This document shows positions 46,015 through 62,352 of a stretch of 64,000 nt of DNA, piece after piece. The stretch comes from Enterobacter sp. EA-1 (GTDB lineage: Bacteria > Pseudomonadota > Gammaproteobacteria > Enterobacterales > Enterobacteriaceae). Numbering within the stretch: position 1 is the first letter of the stretch; each line of letters opens with the position of its first letter. The position numbers were made by a program, and so were the translations under genes. Under the pieces are notes generated by a model. It did no database searches and had not been told where the DNA came from. It saw only the letters and a program-made list of their open reading frames with translations. The stretch is taken from assembly GCA_002886105.1 (NCBI GenBank), contig CP025776.1:2418001-2482000 (forward strand), written 5' to 3'.

Positions 46015-46931
46015 ACACTTTGGTGGCGATCCACCCCATCATCAGCTCCGGCCAAATGGCGACCGGCAACCCCAGCGCATCGCGAATACCGAAACCGTGC
46101 GCACCCTGTTCGAACAGGTGCATCTCCACCGGCACGCCGAGGCGGCGCAGGGCGGTAAACATCACCACGCTGTTTTCCACTTTCACTGCGGGATCATCAA
46201 CCGCATGCAGTAAAAACGTCGGCGGTGTGTTTTCATCCGCCATTTGTTCTGCGGAGTAGTGACGGATTTGATCGGCCGTTGGCGTCTCGCCGATAAGCTG
46301 CTGGCGGGACTGCGGGTGATCAATCGCCTCTTGCATGGTGATCACCGGGTAGACCAGTGCCATAAACGCCGGGCGGGCGCTTTGCTGATCAATAGCGTCA
46401 AGCGGTGCGTAAACGGATTCGTTATAACGCGTGCCCGTGCTTGCGGCGGCGTGGCCCCCGGCAGAAAACCCCATCACGCCAATGCGCTCAGGATCAATAT
46501 GCCGGTGCTGGCATTGGCGCGAAGCGTGCGCATGGCTCGCTGGACATCCGCCAACGGCGCATCGGCGCCTTCCGCGTGCCCGTCTCCCCGGCAGGCGATA
46601 CGTCATCACAAACAGGGTATAGCCTTTGGCGTTAAAACAGGATGCCAGTGCGCTGCCTTCTTTATCCAGCACCACCCGGCGGTAGGAGCCGCCCCGGCGT
46701 CACCAGAATTCCCACGCCATTCGGGTTTTGCGGGGCATAAACGGTGATCTCCGGGGCGCGTACGCCGGTCACTGAACGATCAAATCGGGACGGGCCGGTG
46801 TGATGTTCTTCCAGTTGAAAACGCACCGTACTTACCTGCGCGCCGGGGGCTTCTCCCTGCGGCCAGACGGGGAAGGTACTGGCATGCTGAACGGCGACAT
46901 CCATCAGCGTTAGCAGATCTTCCCGACTCAT
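46013..46931 (-). CDS. Alpha/beta hydrolase (esterase/acetylxylan-esterase-like)
   Basis: This is a serine hydrolase of about 305 residues. The start MSREDLLTLMDVAVQHASTF leads to ITVYAPQNPNGVGILVTPGG, an oxyanion-type stretch, then RIGVMGFSAGGHAA with the nucleophile Ser in GFSAGG. The acid is likely in LLHAVDDPAVKVENSV and the catalytic His in EQGAHGFGIRDALGL. It ends MMGWIATKV. Indels lie near 46680, 46600, 46500 and 46445. The substrate is unknown. There is no signal peptide, so it is cytoplasmic. Confidence 0.83.
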
Positions 46932-47020
46932 ATTTCTCACACCTGTGCTCCTTTTACATCGCATCTGCTGTATAGCATAGGCGGATTGTGAGCGGGTTGG
47001 GGACGGCGAGAACAAGAGAA

Positions 47021-47045
47021 GCCGGGTAGCGGTAAACTTACCCGG
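47021..47045 (-). terminator. Hairpin after gapC
   Basis: GCCGGGTA and TACCCGGC are perfect 8-bp arms, 13 bases beyond the gapC stop. The T-run is weak. Confidence 0.5.
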
Positions 47046-47057
47046 CGGTGTTACGGA

Positions 47058-48059
<1,002 letters not shown>

Positions 48060-48257
48060 GATTTTCTCCCTCAGGATTGAATGAATCACAGCATTGCACT
48101 CGTCCAGTGATAGCCACCGGGAAGGGGTTTGGGCAACCGAATCACATTCATGTAATGATAAGTGATTGAAAATTGATACAGTAAAGTTAATGAATTTTTA
48201 AGAAAAGCCCGGTATGTTGAACGCCGATCCGTTCTCCGTTCGTTGTGGGGTGTCGTT

Positions 48258-48790
48258 ATGCGTAGCAACTATTCCGGCTTACAAATCGCTATTCACTGGC
48301 TGGTATTTCTGCTAGTGGTGGCTGCTTATTGCGCCATGGAGTTTCGCGGTTTTGCGCCGCGCAGTTATCGCCCGGTGTTTAATATGGTGCATGTCTCCTG
48401 CGGCATCTCTATTCTGGTGTTGATGGTTGCGCGGCTGCTGGTGCGGCTGAAAAAGCCGGCACCGCCGATTGTGCCAAAACCGTCCGGGATGATGACCGGA
48501 CTGGCGCACCTTGGCCATCTGGTGATTTATCTGCTGTTTATCGCCTTACCGGTGATTGGCCTGCTGATGATGTACAACCGCGGTGGTCCGTGGATGGCGT
48601 TCGGTATCGCGATGCCTTATGCGGCTGGGAAGCCAATTTTGATCTGGTGGATACGCTAAAAGGGCTCCATGAATTGCTGGCGAATTTGGGCTATTTTGTG
48701 ATTGGCCTGCACGCGGCAGCTGCGCTGGCGCACCATTACATTTTTAAAGACAACACGCTGCTGCGAATGATGCCGAAAAAACAGGCGTAA
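48258..48790 (+). CDS. cybB: CybB, cytochrome b561
   Basis: CybB is a four-helix inner-membrane dihaem cytochrome that oxidises ubiquinol and passes electrons to superoxide. The start is MRSNYSGLQIAIHWLVFLLV, with haem-ligand His in IHWLVF and later in FNMVHVSCGISI, GLAHLGHLVIYLLFIALPVI and LHAAAALAHHYIFKDN. It ends LLRMMPKKQA. Length is about 177 aa with one indel region near 48625. Confidence 0.94.
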
Positions 48791-48819
48791 CGCGTCGCGG
48801 CACGACAAATCCAATCCTG

Positions 48820-48848
48820 AGCCCCGTGATACTGCGGGGCTTTTTATT
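48820..48848 (+). terminator. Rho-independent terminator after cybB
   Basis: AGCCCCG-loop-CGGGGCT is followed by TTTTTATTTT. Confidence 0.85.
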
Positions 48849-48999
48849 TTCCCGACGGCGAAAATGTGATCCTCTCTGGTTTTTACGGCGGAAAAGCCGG
48901 GGGGAATCACATTTTACGCCATCTGTGCTGTGCTGAATTCGTACAAGCGGTGTAGATAGTATATCTATTATAGAAACACTATCGTGAGTGGAGGGGGAT

Positions 49000-50324
49000 A
49001 TGACACAGCCAGTACAGGAGTCTCTCGATCGGATGGCATTGCAGGAACAGGCCTCCGGTAGCCGTAAATTGCGTAAAGTGCTGCTTGCCACCGGCATTGG
49101 TCATTTTGTTGAGTGGTTCGACTTCGGTTTGTACGGCACGCTGGCCGCGATTATCGGTCTGCAATTCTTTCAGGCGGGTAACCCGAGTGTGGCGTTGCTC
49201 TCTTCCTTTGCGGTCTTTGGCGCCGGTTTTGTGATGCGCCCGCTGGGCGGGCTGTTCTTCGGGTCTCTGGGCGATCGCAAAGGGCGGCAAAAGTGCTGGC
49301 GACCGTGATTCTGCTTACCTCCGGCGCAACGTTCGTGATGGGGTTATTGCCAACGTATCATCAGATTGGCATCACGGCGACGGTGCTGCTGGTGATCACC
49401 CGTCTGGTTCAGGGGTTTGCTGCCGGTGGCGAAAGCTCTGGGGCGACAACCTACCCTGGCGGAATATGCTCCGATGGCGCGCCGCGGCTATTTTACCTGC
49501 TGGATCGATAACTTCGGTTTTATGGCCTTTGTTGCCGGTTCAGGGTTGGTGTTTCTGCTGACCGCAACGCTGGGTGAAAGCATCATGAATGACTGGGGCT
49601 GGCGCATCCCCTTTTGATCGCCGGGCCGCTGGGCTGGGTTGGGCTCTATTTACGAAAACACCTCGAAGATTCGCCGGAATTTATTGATGCCATGAAAAAT
49701 GGGCAACGGAGAGCGCGCCGCTGCGCAAAGCCGTTACCACGGCATGGGCGGCATTGCTGTTTTGCGTCGGTTTTGTGGTCATCAAGGCGGTCGGTCACTG
49801 GACGCTGCAAACCTTTATGCCGAGTTATCTCTCCACCGAGTTGCACTTCTCCAAACTGAATGCCTATGCCATTACCACCATCGGGCTGTTTTCCGTTGCG
49901 GTGCTGGTGCCGTTTATGGGCTATCTGTCGGATAAATACGGGCGTAAGCCGCTGATGCTGACCGGCTGCGCCGGGTTCATTTTGCTGAGTTATCCGGCGA
50001 TGATGGTGATGGCGAACGGCGATGTACTCCTCGGCGGTGCTGGCAATGGTGATGCTGGGCGCTTTTATTGCGGCGTTTGACGGCGCTTGCACCGCGGCGA
50101 TGGCCGAACTGTTCCCGACCAGTATTCGCTATGGCGGTCTGTCGATTGCCTATAACTTTGCGGTGGCGTTTTTTGGCGGCATCACGCCGTGGTTCTCCGT
50201 GTGGCTGATCACCCGCACGGGCGACAAATTCTCACCCGCCTACTATGTGATGGGCGCGGCATTGATCACCTTCCTGACGGTCCTGCGCGCGCGTGAAACC
50301 GCCGGTAAACCGCTCAAACGCTAA
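49000..50324 (+). CDS. MFS transporter, metabolite:H+ symporter (MHS) family
   Basis: This is a 12-helix proton symporter for a small metabolite such as a carboxylate or betaine. The start MTQPVQESLDRMALQEQASG has a GAGGGGG site. MHS signatures are VEWFDFGLYGTLAAIIGLQF, RPLGGLFFGSLGDRKGRQK, ITRLVQGFAAGGESSGATT and LSDKYGRKPLMLTGCAG. The end is RARETAGKPLKR. Corrected length is about 441 aa. Indels lie near 49292, 49455, 49613, 49705 and 50030. The substrate cannot be told from sequence; the nearest E. coli relatives would be ProP/ShiA/KgtP types. Confidence 0.88.
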
Positions 50325-50356
50325 CCTGAATGCCAGCCCGGTGGGGTATTACCGGG

Positions 50357-51014
50357 CTACAACACAGCGTGGCATGATCCCACCAGTGGATTATGCGTCA
50401 CCTGCTGGTGTTGAATAATAAAACCTTGCCCGAGGATCTCTTGCCGTAGTAATGGTAGCGGTAATAACGTGCGCCAGGGTTGACCATCGCGATAAAGCAC
50501 ATACTCTGCCGCGTCGTAGTGCTGGCGATCCTCTTCTTGCCGTGGTTCTCCGCACATACTGCTCAGCACAAAGCGACCATCAGCCGCAAGCAAGCGTTTA
50601 ATTTCATGCCGCCTGCTCGCGCTTGTTTCCCGTCAGGCAGTGCATGCAACTCCCGTCAAAAAATCAACGCAAATTGGCGCTCACACAGGTGATTGAGATG
50701 GCAAACATCGGCTGTCTGAAAGTCGCCGCTGAGTCGTTGCTGGGAAAAATTCTCCTGCGCCCAGCTGATCGCGGTAGGGGAAATGTCCACGCCGCTTACC
50801 TGATAGCCCTCTCTGGCAAACCACAATGACGCCATGGAGCCGTTACCGCAGCCGAGTTCAAGGATCCGGCTGCCCGGTGCGGGTAACAGCGCTGCGTCCT
50901 TCAATGCTGCCGTGTTTTTATTCAGGTTATTCCATGCTCGCGGGTAACCGCTGCCGGTCCAGCCGGTTCGCCGCTGGCGTATAACCGCTGATATATCTGT
51001 TCGTAAGTATCCAT
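50357..51014 (-). CDS. Class I SAM-dependent methyltransferase
   Basis: The start is MDTYEQIYQRLYASGEPAGP. The SAM-binding motif I is SRILELGCGNGSMASLWFAR, followed by GYQVSGVDISPTAISWAQEN and FQTADVCHLNHL. After indels near 50920, 50645 and 50600 it continues LLAADGRFVLSSMCGEPRQE and ends HQQVTHNPLVGSCHAVL. Length is about 218 aa. The layout resembles small-molecule methyltransferases such as those for thiol or tellurite compounds. The substrate is unknown. Confidence 0.83.
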
Positions 51015-51177
51015 CTTATTGCGCTATTTAATGGAAACGGAGTTGATAAATATACGCGCAATATTAACTCAGAAATCATTTTTATTCCGTAAGGGCAGAG
51101 TTCAAATAAACATTGCTGTTGCTGGTCACAATTTCTTAAAGAAATATTATCATTGCCCGGGCAGTTGCAACTGTTTC

Positions 51178-51409
51178 TTATCGTTCGCCAGACGGAAGGA
51201 AAAAAGGCATCGTATGGACAATGTTAAAGTTTTGCGGTTTCCCATCGACAATAACGCCTCGGGTATCTGTTTGTAACTTGTTGTTTGGACGTAAGAAATA
51301 CCCACCTTTATACCATATAATAACAGACAGCTCCGGCGTATTTCGCGCCAGCGCAAAAGGCCGTGCCGGTGGTGGGGGATACCAGCATATCCGTAATATT
51401 CCAGTGCAT
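51178..51409 (-). CDS. Small hypothetical protein, readable after one indel
   Basis: A strong ribosome site (AAGGAGG, 6 bp before ATG) opens MHWNITDMLVSPTTGTAF. One extra T in a TTTT run at about 51354 hides the rest. Removing it gives ALARNTPELSVIIWYKGGYF, LRPNNKLQTDTRGVIVDGKP and QNFNIVHTMPFFLPSGER, for about 77 aa. The text looks like a genuine globular protein, but I do not recognise the family. It has no signal peptide and stands alone between the methyltransferase and the sensor kinase. Confidence 0.55.
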
Positions 51410-51968
51410 AAATCCTCCTTGTTCTGAACATATTTCCTGCGAGAAAAATCCTAACAAATAAGAAGGGGTGCGCCTATGGCTAATAACTATATTTAATATC
51501 TCTGTGTAAAATATAAAGAAATTTTCAAAAGTTTACTGAGCGATTTTTTATATCAGTCGGTGTCGGGTTCAGGCTCATCAACCTGCCCCGGGAAACGTCT
51601 TCCCATTTTGAGTGCTTTGGTAGGGGAGGTAGGGGGCGACTAAAGGTTTGAAAAATTACTGGCAATCCAAAGAGTGTTGCTATTATTAATTTTGTTACCA
51701 CTCACAAAACCCCCGAAAAGGCTGGTGCTACAGTCCGTTCCGTACACGGTCAGTTTTTTATGTATGGCGCTGAATAAACAGCAAATTAATTCTTGATGAA
51801 ATAGCGCTTAAGTAAAATCTGAAGCGGTGAGAATGGTCGCGGCGTGGCAGCAGAAGGGTTGTTCGGTTCTGGCAATAAATGATTTAAGTAATGGTAAACG
51901 ACGTTAACGTTACCATCGGTATTTCTAGTGTGCAAAGACTCACCAGAGAATATATTCCGGGACACGGT
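51410..51968. other. AT-rich intergenic region upstream of the sensor kinase
   Basis: No clear gene is seen. A short minus-strand frame (MGRRFPGQVDEPEPDTD, near 51543-51600) has no clear ribosome site. The region has long A/T stretches and probably contains the promoter of the kinase operon. Confidence 0.4.
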
Positions 51969-56431
<4,463 letters not shown>

Positions 56432-56451
<20 letters not shown>

Positions 56452-57377
56452 GGAGCTGAACCAGCAAGGCATTAAACCTCGTGTGCTGATCGTTGATGAC
56501 CAGCCTATCAACATTCGCCTGTTAAACGACGTCTTTACCGAACAGTTTGATGTGCTGATGGCGACCAACGGTGAGAAGGCGCTGGCGCTGGCAAAAGAGC
56601 AGCAACCCGATCTGATCCTGTTGGATATTATTATGCCGGTGATGGACGGTTACGAAGTCTGCCGACGCCTGAAGGCCGATCCTGACTGAGTTTATCCCGG
56701 TGATTTTTGTGACCGCAGAGACCGAAGCCGACGTTGAAGCGTATGGCTTCGAAATTGGCGCAGTGGATTTTATCGCTAAACCGATTAACCCGGCGGTGGT
56801 GCAGGCCAGAGCCATTACCCATCTGACGCTCAAGCTGTATATGGACAATATGCGCAATATTGCACGGCTTGATGGCCTGACGAGCTTGCTCAATCGCCGC
56901 CGGTTCGATGAGTTGCTCACCAAAAACTGGCTGCTCTGCCGCCGGGAACAGCGCCCCATTGCGCTGCTGATGATGGATGGACGATTTTTTCCAAACGCTA
57001 TAACGATCATTACGGGCATCTGGCCGGGGATGACTGTCTGCGAACCATTGCGTCCACACTCAAAGCCACGCTTCATCGCCCGGCTGATTTGGCATTTCGC
57101 TATGGAGGTGAGGAGTTTGCATGCCTGTTGCCGTTCACGGATGAAAGCGGCGCGGTCTTCTGCGCAAACGCCATACTGGACGCGTTAAAAGCGCTGGAGC
57201 TACCTCATGCCACGTCTGATATCGGCCCGTTTGTCACCCTGAGCATTGGTATTGCTTGGACTATCCCCACACGCCGGTAGCTGGACCCAATTGCTGCACG
57301 ACGCTGACACAGCGCTTTATCAAAGCAAATCCGCCGGGCGTAACCGGGTATCGAGCGTACATACAATGGATGGGTGA
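56432..57377 (+). CDS. REC-GGDEF response regulator (diguanylate cyclase)
   Basis: The receiver domain reads KPRVLIVDDQPINIRLLNDV with the phospho-Asp in LILLDIIMPVMDGYEVCRRL. The GGDEF domain has LDGLTSLLNRRRFDELL, then after an indel DFFKRYNDHYGHLAGDDCL, and the active site FRYGGEEFACLLPF, so it should make cyclic-di-GMP. The start MWKKMLEELNQQGI follows an AAGGAGG site and lies inside the end of the kinase gene, implying coupled translation. Indels lie near 56688, 56980 and 57265; the corrected end is NRVSSVHTMDG, about 315 aa. It is the likely output of the overlapping kinase. Confidence 0.87.
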
Positions 57378-57434
57378 GCGGCTGAAAGGCGCAGACAGCA
57401 CCACCTAATGATAACGATGGAATAAGAGACAAAA

Positions 57435-57699
57435 ATGAATAAATACGTTTTTATGCAAATGATATCGCGATTAACGTTTACGCCGCAGGGGACAGCGTGA
57501 CGCCTGAAATTAAAAAGCAAACTGAAAGCTGACGGTTTTTATAAGTTGCCTTTTGACACCACGGCAGAAAATGAATCCGTCGCGACGGATAAGATGATCG
57601 CGCACTTTAAGGAAAATCTCCGGTGCCCTTGAGGAGTTCGCAAAGGATTACGCCATCTCGTCGACGATATTTGCCACTATTTATGCGTTATCCTCGTAA
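57435..57699 (+). CDS. Hypothetical protein, about 87 aa, readable after indels
   Basis: Joining frames across indels at about 57450 (T-run), 57515 and 57620 gives MNKYVFYANDIAINVYAAGD, SVTPEIKKQLKADGFYKLPF, DTTAENESVATDKMIAHFKE and ALEEFAKDYAISSTIFATIY, ending ALSS. This reads as a real small acidic protein without signal or membrane segment. I do not recognise the family. It begins the AT-rich segment before vgrG. Confidence 0.5.
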
Positions 57700-57710
57700 A
57701 AGGCATATTT

Positions 57711-58007
57711 ATGTTTAGAACGGAAAAGAGCGGGGGCTACTGGTCATATGGTTCAACGAAAGAGAATCGCCGCTGAGGCTACGGAGAACAGTGAGTTCTC
57801 AGAGAATGGGGGGAATATCAGGAGATTATTAGTGCCCTCAAGAAGAAGGCAATTGGGTTACACCGGTTAACGCTATGTATTACCCAAAAACACAGTTACG
57901 GGAACTGTGATGTGGGAGGGCTGCTGAGTGCCAAGAACAGACGTTGCTGACATCAGTTTGTGTTGATTAACGGGGAGCTGGTCACCGGGATTAATCCGAT
58001 TCCGTAA
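57711..58007 (+). CDS. Degraded or error-broken hypothetical ORF before vgrG
   Basis: The ATG opens MFRTEKSGGYWSYGSTKENR. Protein-like text continues in other frames as REWGEYQEIISALKKK and WVTPVNAMYYPKTQL, ending QFVLINGELVTGINPIP with a stop. Three or four indels would be needed to join them into about 98 residues. It is 11 bp after the previous small gene, so the two may form one transcript. The function is unknown. It could be a true pseudogene. Confidence 0.35.
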
Positions 58008-58074
58008 AGCCCCGGTAAAATTTTACAAAGTGTGTAGTCAAGCAGCTTCCTGTTGCAGTTTAATAAGCGCCATT

Positions 58075-60233
58075 ATGCCTATCAGGAGATACCGGGGAAG
58101 GATCCTCCCATCCAGTAGTTCTTTCATGCCAAACCGTATATCATTCAAACGCCCATAGATGGGCTTCTTTTCTGGAAAATGTCAGGTCATGAGGCCATTT
58201 CGCAACCATTCTCACTCAATGTCGCTGCTAGGTACAGATGCACGGATCGATCGCAGCGCGTTACTAGGGCAACCACTCACTGTAACAATCCCAACGCAAA
58301 ACGCCTTAAGCCCAAGATACTTTAATGGAAAAGTTACCGGCGTTGCGGTAAGCGCGGTTGAATTATCCGGAAGCCGTTATGCAGCCTATACGCTCACCGT
58401 TGAGTCTGATCTATGGCCGATGCAACGCGATCGTAATATGCGTATTTTCCGAGGAACAAACAGTACCGCAAATTGTTAAAACCTTGCTTGCTGAATATCA
58501 GGTCAATGTTGAAGATGCATTGATTGAAAACCATCGGGTCTGGGATTACAGCGTTCAGTATCAGGAAAGTAGCTTTGACTTCATCAGTCGCTTAATGGAA
58601 CTGGAGGATTGCATACTACTTCCGGCATGAAGGACAAGCATACCCTTGTGCTGGTTGATTCCGCTGAACAATATCAGCCTGCGAAAGGTTATGAAATAAT
58701 CCCTTACCAACATACTCCGTCCGGTGGTAGCACGACGACCGAAGGCATCGCTCAGTGGGCTATCGACTTCGTGACGCCGGGCCTTTACAGCCCTGGACGA
58801 CTACGACTTCCGTAAACCTAATGCATGGCTGCATCAGGTATTCGCCAGAATCCCTCCTCTCCGCAACCCGGAAAAATAGATGTTTATGACTGGCCGGGGG
58901 AGATTTGTTGATCATGGACACGGCGAAACGTATGCGCGGATCCGCCAGCAAAGATGGCAAGTAGAACATCATCGTATTAATGGAACTGCGACGGCGCTCG
59001 GCATTGCGCCGAGGCACGACATTTCTATTAAGCAATGCCCCCCTTCTTTAGTGATAACGGTGAATATCTCAACATTATCAGTTTGAGGAAAACCGCTATG
59101 CCAGCGGCGCGGACAATAATACGCATCACCAAATCGATTTTTCTGTCATTCCATCAACGGTGGTATTCCGACCTGCTCAAGCCACATCCTCGGCCGAGAA
59201 CATATGGGCCGCAAACAGCGAAAGTTGTTGGCCCTCAAGGTGAAAGTATTTGGACTGACAGGTATGGCCGGGTAAAAAGTTAAATTCCATTGGGATCGTC
59301 AAGGTAAAGGTGATGGCACCTGCTCTTGCTGGGTACGCGTTTCATGGGCTGGGCAAGGGTTTGGTGTACAAATTCCTCGTGTTAATGATGAAGTGGTCAT
59401 CGATTTTATTAACGGAGACCCGGATCGTCCCATCGTAACAGGCCGTGTTTACAATGACCAATATGCCGCCGTGGGGAGTTACCGGGCGATGCCACCCGTA
59501 TGGGCTTTATGACACGTAGCAAAGATGGGAATAAAGACAATGCCAGTTATCTGTTCTTTGAAGATCGGATTGGGGGAGACGGTAGACCTGCATTCAGAAC
59601 GAAATATGAATATTTCCGTTGAAAATGATAAGGCGGTAAATATCGATGGTCATCGTACAACTAAAATAGGCAAAACCCAAAATGACGAGGTCGTCGGAGA
59701 TGCCTCTTTCTATTACCAGTGTGAAACGGACGACGACTGTTGATAAGGAAGAAACGGCGACGTTTAATCAGGGCACAACAACAACCATCTCGAAGGGGCG
59801 TAAACTGACCATCACTGATAGTGGTGATGTTTCTGATATTAAAGGAAATGTTACAACAATTGATGGCTCGGTTGATACGAAAATAAAGAACGGTTGGCAA
59901 TATCTCACCCTCGAAGATGGCAGTATGTGGGTCAAGATCTCCACGGGTGGGCGCGGTGTTGAAATACAAAATGGTGATGAGCTACTTGTTCATAGTGGTG
60001 GACAAAAAATATAATTACCGGTGGTGTAAATACAACCATCACAGGAAACTGGGAACAGTAACTAACGGTGACATTACAATTTCAACGCCGGTGGCACCAT
60101 AACAATTAAAGGTGATACGAAGGTTGATATTCAAGCTCCTGACTGGTATGAATTCAAAGCAATTGCTCTGGCATTGAAATTGAATGAGCTCGTTTGGTTT
60201 GACCGAAATAGCTTCCAGAGGATTCAAGTATGA
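58075..60233 (+). CDS. vgrG: VgrG, type VI secretion spike protein (TssI)
   Basis: VgrG trimers form the tip of the type VI secretion needle and carry effectors. After about ten indel corrections the protein is about 719 aa. The gp27-like part has [57 protein letters not shown] and [20 protein letters not shown]. The gp5/OB part has [20 protein letters not shown] and [20 protein letters not shown]. After [20 protein letters not shown] comes a repetitive beta-spike tail rich in T/V ([20 protein letters not shown]), ending in an extension ([20 protein letters not shown]). The ATG choice is uncertain because an indel lies in the N-terminus. The stop overlaps the next ATG. Confidence 0.9.
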
Positions 60234-60343
60234 CAAACCCTGCCCAGATTAAATTGAGGGGTAATACTGGATTCGAGGTGCATGTCAATGGTGTCCGAGT
60301 TAAAAAGGACATAGTTTCCATAAAAATGCCGCCCTACAAATAA
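60230..60343 (+). CDS. Tiny ORF coupled to vgrG
   Basis: The ATG overlaps the vgrG stop (ATGA). It reads [37 protein letters not shown], 37 residues. Such overlap suggests coupled translation. It is very short and may be a truncated adaptor or a product of an indel. I do not recognise it. Confidence 0.4.
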   Translation: MTNPAQIKLRGNTGFEVHVNGVRVKKDIVSIKMPPYK

Positions 60344-60359
60344 TTACATGAGGTTTAGG

Positions 60360-60696
60360 ATGTCAAAGTATTCAGGAATAATAGCAACCCTTTTGCCTTT
60401 GTTATTAATAATCTCTGTCATTTCTATTTCTTACAGGGTTATTACGTATAAAAGATTAAAAAGACCCTGTCCATACTAAAGCTAAAATTGTTAGCTACGT
60501 TCCCGGAAGCCCTAATAATTTAGGAAAAGTAGATATTGCAATAACTTATACATTTTACAGCTGACAATAAAGTCTACATAAAGGAAAAGAAAACTTAACT
60601 ATTAATACGGTAGATCTTAATAAAGAGCATATCGGTAAAGAAGTTCCGATCGTCTATTACCGGAAGGATCCTAACTACAGCAAAATTGATGTATGA
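60360..60696 (+). CDS. Small inner-membrane protein after vgrG
   Basis: MSKYSGIIATLLPLLLIISV is a membrane anchor. After an indel near 60460 the text continues AKIVSYVPGSPNNLGKVDIA, ITYTFTADNKVYIKEKK and, after another near 60590, LTINTVDLNKEHIGKEVPIV, ending YYRKDPNYSKIDV. The anchor plus a beta domain ending YY-x-K-x-P-x-x-S resembles DUF3592 proteins. Length is about 112 aa. Its position next to vgrG suggests an immunity or accessory protein, by inference only. Confidence 0.5.
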
Positions 60697-60734
60697 TGAG
60701 AGCTTACGTAACTAATAATATCTACTATTAACAT

Positions 60735-60757
60735 ATAGGGGCGGTTACCGCCCCTAT
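60735..60757. terminator. Strong hairpin after the vgrG operon
   Basis: ATAGGGGCGG and CCGCCCCTAT pair perfectly over 10 bp with a 3-base loop, followed by TTTA. It probably serves both convergent units. Confidence 0.75.
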
Positions 60758-61160
60758 TTACTTCTGACTATAGTTGCTCTATCTGAAAGTCTAACATATC
60801 CAGTTCGGTTCGCATATACCCATCCTGAAAAGCAGAAAATGGAGCCATCCGTTAGAAAGATATATTTCACCCTTGGTTAACGCGTAAATCCTGATAAACA
60901 TCTCTGCCTGACACGCATCATTACGAATATATACCGAATGTGCAATGCACAACTACAATTGCAGACAGAAGTTGCACGTAAAAAGAGTTATGATTGCCCT
61001 GACCTGCTCCCCGTGAATTAACATACCACAATCTAAGGTCTGCTCCTCGCTCATAGCAGACCGTGAACTTACCTCAAAATTATTTGCCTCGCTTCCAAAG
61101 TTCATACCTGTAACTTCTTCCCTCAACCCTCTTAAATGGTGGCCACTGCAGATCCGACAT
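60754..61160 (-). CDS. Broken hypothetical ORF(s), possibly SH3-like at the end
   Basis: Protein-like text appears in turn in different minus-strand frames: MSDLQWPPFKRVEGRSYRYE and LWKRGK, then GKFTVCYERGADLRLWYVNS, then RNDACQAEMFIRIYALTKGE, and finally CFSGWVYANRTGYVRLSDRA ending TIVRSK. The last block resembles a bacterial SH3-like fold. At least three indels or a genuine decay are needed to explain it. Whether this is one gene or two cannot be decided from sequence. The function is unknown. Confidence 0.3.
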
Positions 61161-61242
61161 TGCTTTTAATCGTCTCTGGGGAGAAGAAGGTAGGTTGGTG
61201 CATTCTTAGCACTGAATGGAGCTACTTGATGCCAGTATTTAA

Positions 61243-61975
61243 TTACTTCAGAATATTCAGGCTCTCCTGCAATGATATAACATCTTCCAGCGTTCCTTTA
61301 CCGTCTACGGTATTGGTAAAATAGTTATAATCGAGGCCAATCAATTTCTGTAGTTTCGCTTCGTAGTTCTCCGGAGCTGCGCCTGCTCCAATAGCCGGAA
61401 GCGTTTTAAAATGATCCAGCACATCACCAAAGAAGTCGGTCAATTTACCACTGCTGTTGTACTCTGCCATGGCTTTGGCAACAGCTTCTGCGCCGCATAT
61501 TCCTGATCATGACTCTTCCCATGCTGCTCGTCTTTCATTAGTGGTGTAGAGACCACTGTCGTCATAGGTAATGAGGGCGAGCTGATCGCGGGAAAGTCCG
61601 GCAAAGGATTTTACCGTTTCCATTTACAAATTTTGGCATCGGCAGCTCTGGTCAGGCGATCGGGATCGGAAGAATCAGGTTTTTCGGCGTTGAGCGCCAG
61701 ATTGGCGTCGTAAATAGTTCCGTTAATCTGTTTGAGTAGCCAGTCAGCTTTTGCACCGAGTTCTTTCTTACTGAGTCCAGCATATTCGGTATCTGCCCGG
61801 CACTATTGCTTAACTGTTGAGCAAGAGATGAAAACACAACGTTTGTTTTGGTCGGGCTTTCTGCGTGAATGTTGGTGATATCGGAGGTGATTGACGATTC
61901 AGACCGGGTTGCCATGCTTCGGGTATCAGCAGCATGACTGTGCGATTTATAGGTATTTCCAATCTGGTTAACCAT
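61243..61975 (-). CDS. Hypothetical protein conserved in enterics, unknown function
   Basis: The start MVNQIGNTYKSHSHAADTRS has a GGA site. The N-terminal 60 residues are Ser/Thr-rich and low in complexity. After an indel near 61755 the text reads KELGAKADWLLKQINGTIYD, ANLALNAEKPDSSDPDRLTR; after another near 61625, AGLSRDQLALITYDDSGLYT and TNERRAAWEESHDQEYAA; then AMAEYNSSGKLTDFFGDVLD and SLQESLNILK. Corrected length is about 244 aa. I have the impression of a conserved enteric hypothetical family, but cannot name it. No signal peptide is visible. Confidence 0.6.
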
Positions 61976-62352
61976 ATCTGCATTCCTTTTGGCAGTAGTT
62001 TAAAAACGTTATGTGAGGATTTACTGAATTCAGCTATATCGGACAGTGAAAGATAATCTTTATGCATCCTGATGTGATACCTACTGAATCAGGGGCTACT
62101 GCGATAAGTGTGCAGGGTCGATGTAGACATTCGTTACGGCAAGCAGCTCGAACAGCGATTCCCTCATGGCTTCCCTCTACACCCTGCGTTGAGGCTGCCT
62201 TGTGCCGGGGAGCGGATGTAACCAATTGTGCCGAATGGCAATGACTACTAATAGCGGTTCAGAACAGGAAAATGGCAGACTAAACAGGCATAAGGATGTC
62301 ATCGGCACTAAAATTGCTCATGATGAGCATGAAACCAATCAGGGAATAATCA
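61976..62352. other. Intergenic region between two divergent hypothetical genes
   Basis: No gene I can support. Short frames on both strands lack ribosome sites and protein-like composition. Promoters of the flanking divergent genes are presumably here. Confidence 0.4.

Noticed and set aside
51019-51276. 85-codon plus-strand open frame beginning MRYLMETELINIRA
   Set aside because: No good ribosome site, and it overlaps the opposite-strand small gene with a strong ribosome site and better protein-like text.
58021-60233. A complete type VI secretion gene cluster
   Set aside because: Only vgrG is present; no tssA-M, hcp or clpV text appears in the window.
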